DNA from: Alphaproteobacteria bacterium
GTDB lineage: Bacteria > Pseudomonadota > Alphaproteobacteria > Micavibrionales > UBA1664
Length of the DNA: 6,048 bases
Reading direction: 5' to 3'
NCBI GenBank assembly: GCA_018969935.1
Contig: JAGWXJ010000113.1
Coordinates: 1-6,048 of the forward strand
The translations under genes were made by a program, and so were the position numbers. The notes beneath the pieces were generated by a model, which did no database searches, was not told where the DNA came from, and saw nothing but the letters and a program-made list of their open reading frames with translations. Of this stretch, positions 1 through 5,897 are shown in pieces; positions within the stretch are counted from its first letter, which is position 1; the number at the start of each line of letters is the position of its first letter.

Positions 1-93
1 GCTGTGGCGGAAACAGGTGTGGACATCATCTCCGTGGGCTGGATCACCCACTCGGCGCCTGCTATGGATGTAGGGCTTGATATTAAGTACTGA
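1..93 (+). CDS. nadC: Nicotinate-nucleotide pyrophosphorylase (quinolinate phosphoribosyltransferase), C-terminal end only
   Basis: Frame 1 is open from the window edge and ends with TGA at 91-93, giving the last 30 residues of a protein whose start lies to the left. The visible tail contains ETGVDIISVG followed by THSAPAMDVGLDIKY. This matches the well-known C-terminal end of NadC, where the GVD-ISVG strand and the THSAP segment close the alpha/beta barrel and help shape the active site. NadC converts quinolinate and PRPP to nicotinate mononucleotide, CO2 and pyrophosphate in cytosolic de novo NAD synthesis. A tryptophan (SVGWITHSAP) stands where many homologues have Ala or Leu, as I recall from alphaproteobacterial versions. 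The tail is short but distinctive. No terminator is evident between this stop and the next promoter, so some read-through into the following gene is possible. Confidence 0.88.
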   Translation, partial: AVAETGVDIISVGWITHSAPAMDVGLDIKY

Positions 94-98
94 AAAAA

Positions 99-127
99 TT
101 GACTTAAACAAAAGCACCCCGCTATAA
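99..127 (+). promoter_or_regulatory. Sigma70-type promoter for the HAD-like gene
   Basis: TTGACT at 99-104 is followed after 17 nt by CTATAA at 122-127 (or after 18 nt by TATAAG at 123-128). This is close to the housekeeping consensus and to the TTGAC-N17-CTATA form common in alphaproteobacteria. The expected transcription start is near 134-136. That would put the GTG at 132 outside the transcript and leaves a leader of about 27 nt containing the Shine-Dalgarno sequence for the ATG at 162. Confidence 0.65.
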
Positions 128-147
128 GAAGGTGCCTAAATATGAAA

Positions 148-154
148 AAGGGAG
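148..154 (+). promoter_or_regulatory. Ribosome binding site that fixes the start at ATG 162
   Basis: AAGGGAG at 148-154 sits 7 nt before ATG 162. The upstream in-frame GTG at 132 has only AAGAAG directly abutting it, which is too close to work well, and that GTG probably precedes the transcription start. The ATG at 162 is therefore preferred over the longer 314-residue reading. Confidence 0.7.
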
Positions 155-161
155 TGTGTCT

Positions 162-1076
162 ATGAGTCCTCGCGATAGCGTTTATGTTGGTATGGGATTT
201 AGCGAATTCATGCAAAAACGTGAAGAACAGCTTGCTGTTGAAGCATTCAATAGCGTTTCCGAAAATCAGCCTGCTCCAGTTTACACGGCTCCTCCGCTTT
301 TTCCGGCTGATGCCAAGCAACTGGTTATCTGGGGCCTTAACGATGTTCTTGTTTCCCTTTCCGACAAAATTGAAGGCGCTTACAAGACCCGCACAGTGGA
401 AGTGCTGAGCGAACTTCTTGGCCGTGAAATACCGGCTGAAGAGGAAGCGGCCATCCATGACCTCGTGCACCAATCCTATGTGCAACACAAACTGCCTTCG
501 CGCCTTGTGGCCGCGCAGTACAATGTCAACGAGCCGATGCTGATGGTTGCCACCCTCAGCAAGGTTTCGCAAAAAGACCTGATTCTCAATGCAGCCAAAT
601 ACCGCGCTGCCGACCAAGGTATCCTCAACGGCTTTGAAGCCTCCAAGGACGCCGGCATCGTGCACGCGGTTGTTACCAACTCAACGTCCGGCTTTGCGCG
701 TGACTGCCTGCACCTTGCCGCGCTTGACCTGCATATCCGTAGCGCGTTTGGTGTCGATATTTATGGCGGGCCTGATGGCCAGGTGCGCCGCAAGTGCGAG
801 GAAGGCGTTGCGATTCTCGAGGGTATTCTGGAAGACGTGCCCGCCGAACGCCGCAAAGACATTCTGGTTGTCGACCACAACCGCGAATTCCTTGCCGCTG
901 CCCAAAAGCTCGGCCTTAAAACCCATTATCTTGATGTGGAAGCATCGGTTGACCAATCGCGCGGTTATGCGGTTGCCAATGCCGTGATGGACGTGTTCAG
1001 CAATGTGCTCAAGCTCGGCGAAATCGAGAGCCGCCGCCCGAGCATGCACATCTACGCAGGCGTATCGCCGAAATAA
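162..1076 (+). CDS. HAD-superfamily-like protein, probably catalytically degenerate
   Basis: A protein of 304 residues from ATG 162, which has a strong ribosome binding site. Residues 1-50 are a polar extension. From residue 53 the layout is that of a haloacid dehalogenase fold with a helical cap at about 75-145, the cap position seen in pyrimidine 5'-nucleotidase-like members. Motif I reads VIWGLNDVLV (55-64): Gly58 stands where the nucleophile Asp should be and Asn60 where the acid/base Asp should be. Motif II is VVTNSTS (170-176, Thr172). A motif III lysine is plausible at Lys211. Motif IV reads ILVVDHN (234-240), keeping Asp238 but with His in place of the second acid. Fold assignment is inference from this order of motifs. 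Without the two motif I aspartates, normal phosphatase chemistry is unlikely, so a binding, scaffold or regulatory role is possible. It has its own promoter and terminator, so it is a single-gene unit. The true function is unknown. Confidence 0.7.
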   Translation: MSPRDSVYVGMGFSEFMQKREEQLAVEAFNSVSENQPAPVYTAPPLFPADAKQLVIWGLNDVLVSLSDKIEGAYKTRTVEVLSELLGREIPAEEEAAIHDLVHQSYVQHKLPSRLVAAQYNVNEPMLMVATLSKVSQKDLILNAAKYRAADQGILNGFEASKDAGIVHAVVTNSTSGFARDCLHLAALDLHIRSAFGVDIYGGPDGQVRRKCEEGVAILEGILEDVPAERRKDILVVDHNREFLAAAQKLGLKTHYLDVEASVDQSRGYAVANAVMDVFSNVLKLGEIESRRPSMHIYAGVSPK

Positions 1077-1097
1077 AAACCACCGTATCGAAAATTC

Positions 1098-1155
1098 CAT
1101 CGGCCGCTTATCAACAACTTGTTGAGGCGGCCGATGTGCATTTTGCATTTTTTTT
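1098..1155 (+). terminator. Strong rho-independent terminator after the HAD-like gene
   Basis: A perfect 10-bp stem pairs CATCGGCCGC (1098-1107) with GCGGCCGATG (1127-1136). It continues inward through TCAACA (1111-1116) and TGTTGA (1120-1125) across a small asymmetric bulge. After the stem come TGCA, TTTTGCA and eight T residues (1148-1155). The T-tract lies only on the plus-strand side, so it ends plus-strand transcription and separates the HAD-like gene from the kamA operon. Confidence 0.88.
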
Positions 1156-1263
1156 ATTGTCTAAAGTCAAAAATGTGAGAGCCTTATATTGAATGTGTAA
1201 TGAGTCTGGTCCGTCCTCTGGGCCACGTCCGCCGCTTTCGGAAAGGTTCTTTTAAGTAGTATC

Positions 1264-2604
1264 ATGCACCCCAGGCCGCCCTTTGAAGTGGGAAATAAGC
1301 CGCAGAACAGCGAAAACGCTGGCGTTCTCGCGTATAGCGGTGGCGGTTGCGGTAGTGCTGGCGGTGTTACGCCTTCCGGTTACACAGGTAAAAATTCATC
1401 CATCGAAGCGCGCGGGGCTACGCCTACCATTCGCGAATCGAACAAAAAAACGGTCAACCGATTCCCTCTTTCTGATACGTCGCGCGCGTTCCTGAAGAAG
1501 TTTTATCCCGATGCCACGGTTGCCGACTGGAATGACTGGAAGTGGCAAGTGCGCAACCGAATCCGCAAGGCCGAAACCCTTGGCCGCATCCTGAACCTGT
1601 CGGATGACGAGAAGGCGAGCATCGACCGCCGTACCAACAACCTGCCGATTGCCATTACGCCTTACTATGCCTCGCTGCTTTCCGTGGATGACCCCAAGCA
1701 GCCGCTGCGTATGACCCACGTGCCTGTTGGCGGCGAGTTTGTGCGCACCGTTGGCGAGGACCCGGACCCGTTGGGCGAGGACCACGACATGGCTGTACCC
1801 GGCCTCGTGCACCGTTACCCTGACCGCGTGCTGTTCCTGACCACCGGTTTTTGTTCAACTTACTGCCGTTATTGCACCCGCTCCCGCATGGTGGGGGAAA
1901 CCAATGGCGAGTACAGCTTCTCGGTATCCCAGTGGGAGAAGGCGATTGCCTATATCGAGGCGCACCCAGAAGTGCGCGACTGCCTGCTTTCGGGCGGTGA
2001 CCCTCTGAGCATCGGTGACGACAAGCTGGAATGGCTGCTGAGCCGCCTTCGTGCCATCAAGCACCTCGAATTCATCCGTATCGGCACGAAAATTCCTATT
2101 GTCATGCCGCAGCGTATTACCAAAAACCTCACCAAGATGTTGAAGAAGTACCATCCGCTCTGGATGTCCATCAACATCACCCACCCGGATGAAATCACCA
2201 CGGAATCGCGCGAGGCTTTTGCGCGTCTGGCTGATGCCGGTATCCCGCTTGGTGGGCAGACGGTGCTTTTGAAGGATATCAACGATAACGTGGCCACCAT
2301 GAAAAGCCTGATGCACAAAATGCTGATGGCGCGTGTGAAGCCGTATTACCTTTATCAGTGTGACCCCGTTTCCGGTTCAGCCCACATGAGAACACCTGTT
2401 TCCAAAGGGCTTGAAATCATTGAAGGTTTGCGCGGGCATACGACTGGTTACGCCGTACCGCAGCTGGTGATTGATGCGCCGGGTGGCGGCGGTAAAATTC
2501 CTATCCTGCCCAACTACGTGAAGGGCCGCGAGGGGGATGACCTTGTCCTCCGTAATTTCGAGGGTAATACCTACCGTTACCCCGACCCAATGGCCAAAGG
2601 CTGA
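1264..2604 (+). CDS. kamA: Lysine 2,3-aminomutase-family radical SAM enzyme (KamA/AblA type)
   Basis: 446 residues. Family members use a [4Fe-4S] cluster, S-adenosylmethionine and PLP to move the alpha-amino group of lysine to carbon 3, giving beta-lysine. The family N-terminal signature ADWNDWKWQVRNRI is at 87-100. Cluster cysteines are C197, C201 and C204 in CSTYCRYC, and the SAM-binding SGGDPL is at 243-248. The PLP lysine is K411 in DAPGGGGKIPI. D367 (YQCD) and D404 align with the two aspartates that hold the lysine side-chain amine in the clostridial enzyme, and R206 with its carboxylate-binding arginine, so lysine is the favoured substrate. Two oddities stand out. There is a Gly/Ser-rich N-terminal extension of about 65 residues. 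The protein also ends soon after RNFEG, lacking the C-terminal cysteine cluster of the clostridial zinc site. Start: ATG 1264 has no close Shine-Dalgarno (GGAAAGG at 1240-1246 is 17 nt away); GTG 1288 is the only evident in-frame alternative. EpmB (EF-P modification) is less likely, because no EpmA is nearby. Confidence 0.9.
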   Translation: MHPRPPFEVGNKPQNSENAGVLAYSGGGCGSAGGVTPSGYTGKNSSIEARGATPTIRESNKKTVNRFPLSDTSRAFLKKFYPDATVADWNDWKWQVRNRIRKAETLGRILNLSDDEKASIDRRTNNLPIAITPYYASLLSVDDPKQPLRMTHVPVGGEFVRTVGEDPDPLGEDHDMAVPGLVHRYPDRVLFLTTGFCSTYCRYCTRSRMVGETNGEYSFSVSQWEKAIAYIEAHPEVRDCLLSGGDPLSIGDDKLEWLLSRLRAIKHLEFIRIGTKIPIVMPQRITKNLTKMLKKYHPLWMSINITHPDEITTESREAFARLADAGIPLGGQTVLLKDINDNVATMKSLMHKMLMARVKPYYLYQCDPVSGSAHMRTPVSKGLEIIEGLRGHTTGYAVPQLVIDAPGGGGKIPILPNYVKGREGDDLVLRNFEGNTYRYPDPMAKG

Positions 2605-2607
2605 GCC

Positions 2608-3609
2608 GTGTTGATCGGCTTCGCGTACGATCTGATTGACGATTATCTGGCGCAAGGTTACTCGGCGGAACAGGCAGCGGAATTCGATTCCCCCATTACG
2701 ATCGACTGTATCCAGAAAGCGCTTGAGGCCAACGGTCATACCGTTGAACGCATTGGCGGTATCAAGGCTTTGGCCGCTGCCCTTGTGGCGGGCAAGCGTT
2801 GGGACCTTGTGTTCAACATCACGGAAGGCATGTTCGGGTTGGGGCGGGAGGCGCAGGTGCCTGCGCTTCTTGATGCGTACCAGATCCCCTATACCTTCTC
2901 GCCCACGGAAGTCATGGTAATTACCATGGACAAAGGCATGGCCAAGCGCATAGTGCGCGATGCAGGCGTTACGACCACCGGTTTTGCTATTGTTAACAAC
3001 GCAGTGGAAGCAAAGGCTGTAACGCTGCCTTATCCGCTTTTCGTGAAGCCTTTGGCCGATGGGACCAGCAAGGGTGTTAGCGAAAAATCGGTTGTACGCA
3101 GCGAGGCCGAGCTGATCGAGCGCTGCCGCGAGGTGAACGAGAATTTTGGCCAACCGGCCCTTGTCGAAACCTTTTTATCGGGGCGCGAGTTTACGGTTGG
3201 CATTCTTGGTGGCGGGGAAACGGCACGGGTTGTTGGCGTCATGGAAATCACATTCGCGCCCGAGGGTGACCAGAGTTGCTATTCCTACCGCAACAAGGTG
3301 GATGCGCATGATATTTTGACGGTGGTTGATGATGCGGATTCCCGCCGTGCGGGTGCGCTTGGGCTTGCGGCGTGGCGTGTGCTGGGTTGCTGTGATGGCG
3401 GGCGCATTGATGTGCGCCTTGATGAGAAGGGTGTGCCGCATTTTATCGAGGCCAACCCACTGGCGGGGCTGCGGCCCGATTATTCGGAATTTCCGGTGCT
3501 GGCCAAGCAGGCGGGAATCGCTTACGAAAAATTGATAGGGACCATCGTCGAGGAAGCCGCGAAGCGGCAGGGCGTTTGGGGCAAACATGAAAATCGCCGT
3601 ATTGCATAG
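2608..3609 (+). CDS. D-Ala-D-Ala-ligase-like ATP-grasp carboxylate-amine ligase, first of the pair
   Basis: 333 residues from GTG 2608, with AAAGG (2596-2600) 7 nt upstream and only 3 nt after the kamA stop. Family enzymes activate a carboxylate as an acyl phosphate with ATP and join it to an amine. The N-terminal domain carries VFNITEG (68-74) and REAQVPALLDAYQIPYTFS (80-98), a variant of the Ddl substrate-domain pattern. The ATP-grasp core has VKPLADGTSKGVS (146-158, Lys147), ETFLSGREFTVG (187-198) and the metal-binding set D268, E281 and N283. Those ligands have the same spacing as in DdlB. The usual NTLPG after the asparagine is instead NPLAGL, and the omega-loop segment reads SCYSYRNKVD (223-232). 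The substrate-contacting parts thus differ from true Ddl, and the context (aminomutase, second ligase, acetyltransferase) argues against cell-wall D-Ala-D-Ala synthesis. Inference: it ligates beta-lysine or an amino-acid partner. The substrate cannot be read from sequence. Confidence 0.85.
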   Translation: MLIGFAYDLIDDYLAQGYSAEQAAEFDSPITIDCIQKALEANGHTVERIGGIKALAAALVAGKRWDLVFNITEGMFGLGREAQVPALLDAYQIPYTFSPTEVMVITMDKGMAKRIVRDAGVTTTGFAIVNNAVEAKAVTLPYPLFVKPLADGTSKGVSEKSVVRSEAELIERCREVNENFGQPALVETFLSGREFTVGILGGGETARVVGVMEITFAPEGDQSCYSYRNKVDAHDILTVVDDADSRRAGALGLAAWRVLGCCDGGRIDVRLDEKGVPHFIEANPLAGLRPDYSEFPVLAKQAGIAYEKLIGTIVEEAAKRQGVWGKHENRRIA

Positions 3610-4555
3610 CGGGGACGCGAACCCCGAATCCACAAGGCCGGATGAGTACGAAACCGTCCAGACCTGTGAGGATATCGAAGCAAGCCTTGCCAAGCTGGGC
3701 CATGACCCTGTGCGCGTGCGCTTTTACGATGATCTTGGCCGCAGCGAGGAAGCCTTAAAGGCACAGGCGCCCGACCTTGTATTCAATATGGTGGAAACGG
3801 CCAACGGGACTGACAGGCTTTCATATATTGGACCTGCTTTGCTTGAAATGCTGGGTATTCCGTATACGGGTTGCCCTGCGGCGGCGATTGCCATGGCTTC
3901 CTCCAAAACGAAGATGAAGAAATTCATGCAGGCGGCGGGTGTACCTACGCCTGCTTACTTCAACGGTGTGGGGAGCGGCACTGGCGGGCCGTGGATTGTG
4001 AAATCCTCGACCGAGCATGCGTCGATGGGTATTGATGTATCCAACATCGTGCAAACAGCCGATGAAGCGGCGGGCATCGTGAAACGCCTGTGCGCTGACG
4101 GCAGCCACTGGTTTGCCGAGCGTTTTATCGACGGCGGCGGGGAATACAACGTGTACATGCTTTCCGATGAAAGCGGGCACGGTTTGCAGGTGCTTGGCAC
4201 GTCGGAGCTTACGTTTACCAACCAGCCCGAGGGCAAACCCAAGATTTACGATTATGCCGCCAAGTGGCACTTTGAATCGCAGGATTATGATGCCATTGGC
4301 CGCAATTACGATGTTCCTGCCGGTTTGCGTGGCCTGATGGAAGGCTATGCCGCTCGCGTGTGGGACGGTTTGGGCCTGCGCGGGGCTGCGCGCCTTGATT
4401 TCAGGGTGGATGCCGACGGCGTGCCCTATGTTATCGATATCAACCTCAACCCCTGCATGAGCACGGGTTGTATTTTCGCGGAAGCCGCGGAACGAGTAGG
4501 AGTAACTTATGACGACATCATCCGCCGCCTTGTCAAAAGCGCAGCCGACCATTGA
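3587..4555 (+). CDS. D-Ala-D-Ala-ligase-like ATP-grasp carboxylate-amine ligase, second of the pair
   Basis: 322 residues. ATG 3587 lies inside the previous gene (23-nt overlap in another frame), with GGGG at 3578-3581 as a modest ribosome binding site. The N-terminal domain has VFNMVETANG (65-74) and LLEMLGIPYTG (85-95). The core shows WIVKSSTEHASMGID (136-150, Lys139), AERFIDGGGEYNVYML (177-192), YDYAAKW (221-227, like the Ddl omega loop) and DFRVDADGVPYVIDIN. The metal ligands are D271, D284 and N286, with Asp replacing the usual second-site Glu. The chain then reads NLNPCMS rather than NTLPG. This is a different subfamily from the upstream ligase: the two share the fold but few motif letters, so they are not a recent duplication and probably catalyse distinct steps. 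Substrate unknown. By position it may add a second residue to a beta-lysine conjugate, or act on a different partner. Confidence 0.85.
   Translation: MKIAVLHSGDANPESTRPDEYETVQTCEDIEASLAKLGHDPVRVRFYDDLGRSEEALKAQAPDLVFNMVETANGTDRLSYIGPALLEMLGIPYTGCPAAAIAMASSKTKMKKFMQAAGVPTPAYFNGVGSGTGGPWIVKSSTEHASMGIDVSNIVQTADEAAGIVKRLCADGSHWFAERFIDGGGEYNVYMLSDESGHGLQVLGTSELTFTNQPEGKPKIYDYAAKWHFESQDYDAIGRNYDVPAGLRGLMEGYAARVWDGLGLRGAARLDFRVDADGVPYVIDINLNPCMSTGCIFAEAAERVGVTYDDIIRRLVKSAADH
4498..4502 (+). promoter_or_regulatory. Ribosome binding site for the GNAT gene, inside the upstream ligase gene
   Basis: AGGAG at 4498-4502 lies 6 nt before ATG 4509 and is the best Shine-Dalgarno of the operon. It supports this early start despite the 47-nt overlap with the ligase gene that ends at 4555. 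Confidence 0.75.
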
Positions 4556-5033
4556 TACCCTGACATTGTCGGAGATACCGCTGGATGCCGATGTGCAGGC
4601 CGTGATGGCGCTTGTGACCAAGGCGGGTGTTTTCAGCGATACCGAGATTGCCGTGGCCGGCGACCTTGTGGCCGATGCGCTATCGGGCGAGGATGAATAC
4701 TACTTCGTGTTCTACCACGCGCCTGACCGCAGCCTTGCGGGCTACAGCTGTTACGGGCCTATCTGCCTTACCAAATCCGCCTACGACCTTTACTGGATAG
4801 CCGTTGACCCCGCCTACAGGGGCACAGGTTTGGCCGAGAAGATTTTGAAGCTCAGCCACGAACGCATCGCCAAAAGCGGCGGTGACCAAGTGTATGCCGA
4901 AACATCATCCCTGCCGTATTACGAGCCTGCACGGAAGTTTTACCTCAAGCAGGGGTATACCGAGCTTGTGCGCATGAAAGATTTTTACAAGCCGGGTGAC
5001 GACAAGGTGGTTTTCCGCAAGGATGTCAGATAA
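4509..5033 (+). CDS. GNAT-family N-acetyltransferase, last gene of the kamA operon
   Basis: 174 residues. GNAT enzymes transfer an acyl group from acyl-CoA to an amine. Motif A is clear: YWIAVDPAYRGTGLAEKIL (95-113), with the pyrophosphate-binding R104-x-x-G107-x-A109. Motif B is ARKFYLKQGY (141-150), followed by DFYKPGDDKVVFRK (158-171). The first 25 or so residues are a polar lead-in without conserved features. The start at ATG 4509 has a strong AGGAG and overlaps the preceding ligase gene by 47 nt, so its translation is probably coupled to that gene. By analogy with AblB/YodP, which acetylates beta-lysine made by AblA, the likely substrate is the side-chain or beta-amino group of beta-lysine or of its ligated product. 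I infer this from gene order; the acceptor site is not readable. The stop overlaps the end of the convergent amidase gene. Confidence 0.85.
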   Translation: MTTSSAALSKAQPTIDTLTLSEIPLDADVQAVMALVTKAGVFSDTEIAVAGDLVADALSGEDEYYFVFYHAPDRSLAGYSCYGPICLTKSAYDLYWIAVDPAYRGTGLAEKILKLSHERIAKSGGDQVYAETSSLPYYEPARKFYLKQGYTELVRMKDFYKPGDDKVVFRKDVR

Positions 5034-5886
5034 TCGACTTTGCGTAGAGGTCGGTGCGGCGGTCACGGAAGAAGCCCCAGTCGGCCCTGTAGCTCTCGAT
5101 TTCGGCTATGTCGAAGGTGTGCGTCAGCACGCCTTCTTCTTTTTCGCCGTATTCCTTCACCAGATTGCCGGCATGATCGGCCACAAACGAATGGCCGTAG
5201 AAGGCCTGTTTGACGCCGCCGTTGTCTTCTAGGCCGATGCGGTTTGAAGCGATGACGGGGATGGCGTTTGAAACGGCATGGCCCTGCATGGCGCGCTGCC
5301 ACTGCTTGTGGGTATTCAGGTTTGCGTCATACGGTTCGGAGCCGATGGCGGTCGGGTAGAACAGCAGCTCGGCGCCCATCAGAGTCATGGCGCGGGCGCA
5401 TTCGGGGTACCATTGGTCCCAGCAGATGCCGACGCCAATTTGAGCGTATTTGGTTTTCCATGCCTTGAATCCCGTATCGCCGGGGCGGAAGTAGTATTTC
5501 TCCTGATAGCCGGGGCCATCGGGGATATGGCTTTTGCGGTAGACGCCCAGGATTTCGCCGTCAGCATCCGCAATTGCCACGCTGTTGTAGTAGCGCGGGC
5601 CGTCTTTCTCGAAGAACGAGATGGGCAGGACAACCTTCAATTCAGCGGCCAGTTTTTTGAGGGCCAGTACGCACGGATGTTCGTTTGCCGCGAACGCCGT
5701 TTCAAACCATTTGGGTTCCTGCTTGGTGCAGAAGTAGATGCCCTGAAACAGCTCGGAGGGCAGGATGATTTGCGCGCCTTGCTTGGCGGCTTCGCGCACC
5801 AGTTCTTCGGTGCGGGCGATATTGGCCTTCATGTCGTGGCCATAGGCCGTTTGAAGGGCGGCTACCGTGACGTTGCGTTTATCCAT
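5026..5886 (-). CDS. aguB: N-carbamoylputrescine amidase (carbon-nitrogen hydrolase family)
   Basis: 286 residues on the minus strand. It should hydrolyse N-carbamoylputrescine to putrescine, CO2 and ammonia in the cytosolic agmatine route of polyamine synthesis. The nitrilase-fold triad is visible: E45 in LPSELFQG, K118 in YRKSHIPDGPGYQEK, and the nucleophile C155 in GICWDQWYPE. Further AguB-type stretches are MGAELLFYPTAIGSEP, QRAMQGHAVSNAIPV and GFFRDRRTDLY near the C-terminus. Length and motifs match full-length AguB, so the gene appears intact. ATG 5886-5884 is chosen over an upstream TTG at 5910 because TAGGAA sits just before it and because family members start close to RNVTVAALQ. The usual partner, agmatine deiminase (AguA), is not in view. 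An upstream reading frame ends 11 nt before this start, suggesting an operon. A beta-ureidopropionase or other omega-amidase is the less likely alternative. Confidence 0.9.
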   Translation of the reverse strand: MDKRNVTVAALQTAYGHDMKANIARTEELVREAAKQGAQIILPSELFQGIYFCTKQEPKWFETAFAANEHPCVLALKKLAAELKVVLPISFFEKDGPRYYNSVAIADADGEILGVYRKSHIPDGPGYQEKYYFRPGDTGFKAWKTKYAQIGVGICWDQWYPECARAMTLMGAELLFYPTAIGSEPYDANLNTHKQWQRAMQGHAVSNAIPVIASNRIGLEDNGGVKQAFYGHSFVADHAGNLVKEYGEKEEGVLTHTFDIAEIESYRADWGFFRDRRTDLYAKSII

Positions 5887-5897
5887 GTTTTTCCTAT

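Noticed and set aside
114..135. Inverted repeat GCACC / GGTGC around the -10 box as an operator or nadC terminator
   Set aside because: Only 5 bp with a 12-nt loop and no following T-tract; too weak.
1157..1190. TATATT at 1185-1190 as the -10 of a kamA operon promoter
   Set aside because: The only -35-like hexamer (TTGTCT at 1157) is 22 nt away and nothing good sits at 16-18 nt. A promoter must exist between 1156 and 1263, but I cannot place it.
1264..2604. EF-P beta-lysylation (EpmB) as the role of the aminomutase
   Set aside because: No EpmA-like lysyl-tRNA-synthetase paralogue, EpmC or efp gene is present, and the gene is coupled to ATP-grasp ligases and a GNAT instead.
2377..3153. Long open frame on the minus strand (258 codons)
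   Set aside because: It lies antisense to kamA and the first ligase, both with full family motifs. The translation shows no recognisable domain; it is a shadow of codon bias.
2608..4555. Calling the two ATP-grasp genes ddl (peptidoglycan D-Ala-D-Ala ligases)
   Set aside because: Substrate-side motifs differ from NTLPG-type Ddl, there are two unlike copies in tandem, and the neighbours are not mur or fts genes.
3821..4621. Long open frame on the minus strand (266 codons)
   Set aside because: Antisense to the second ligase and GNAT genes, with low-quality His/Arg-rich translation and no motif. Shadow frame.
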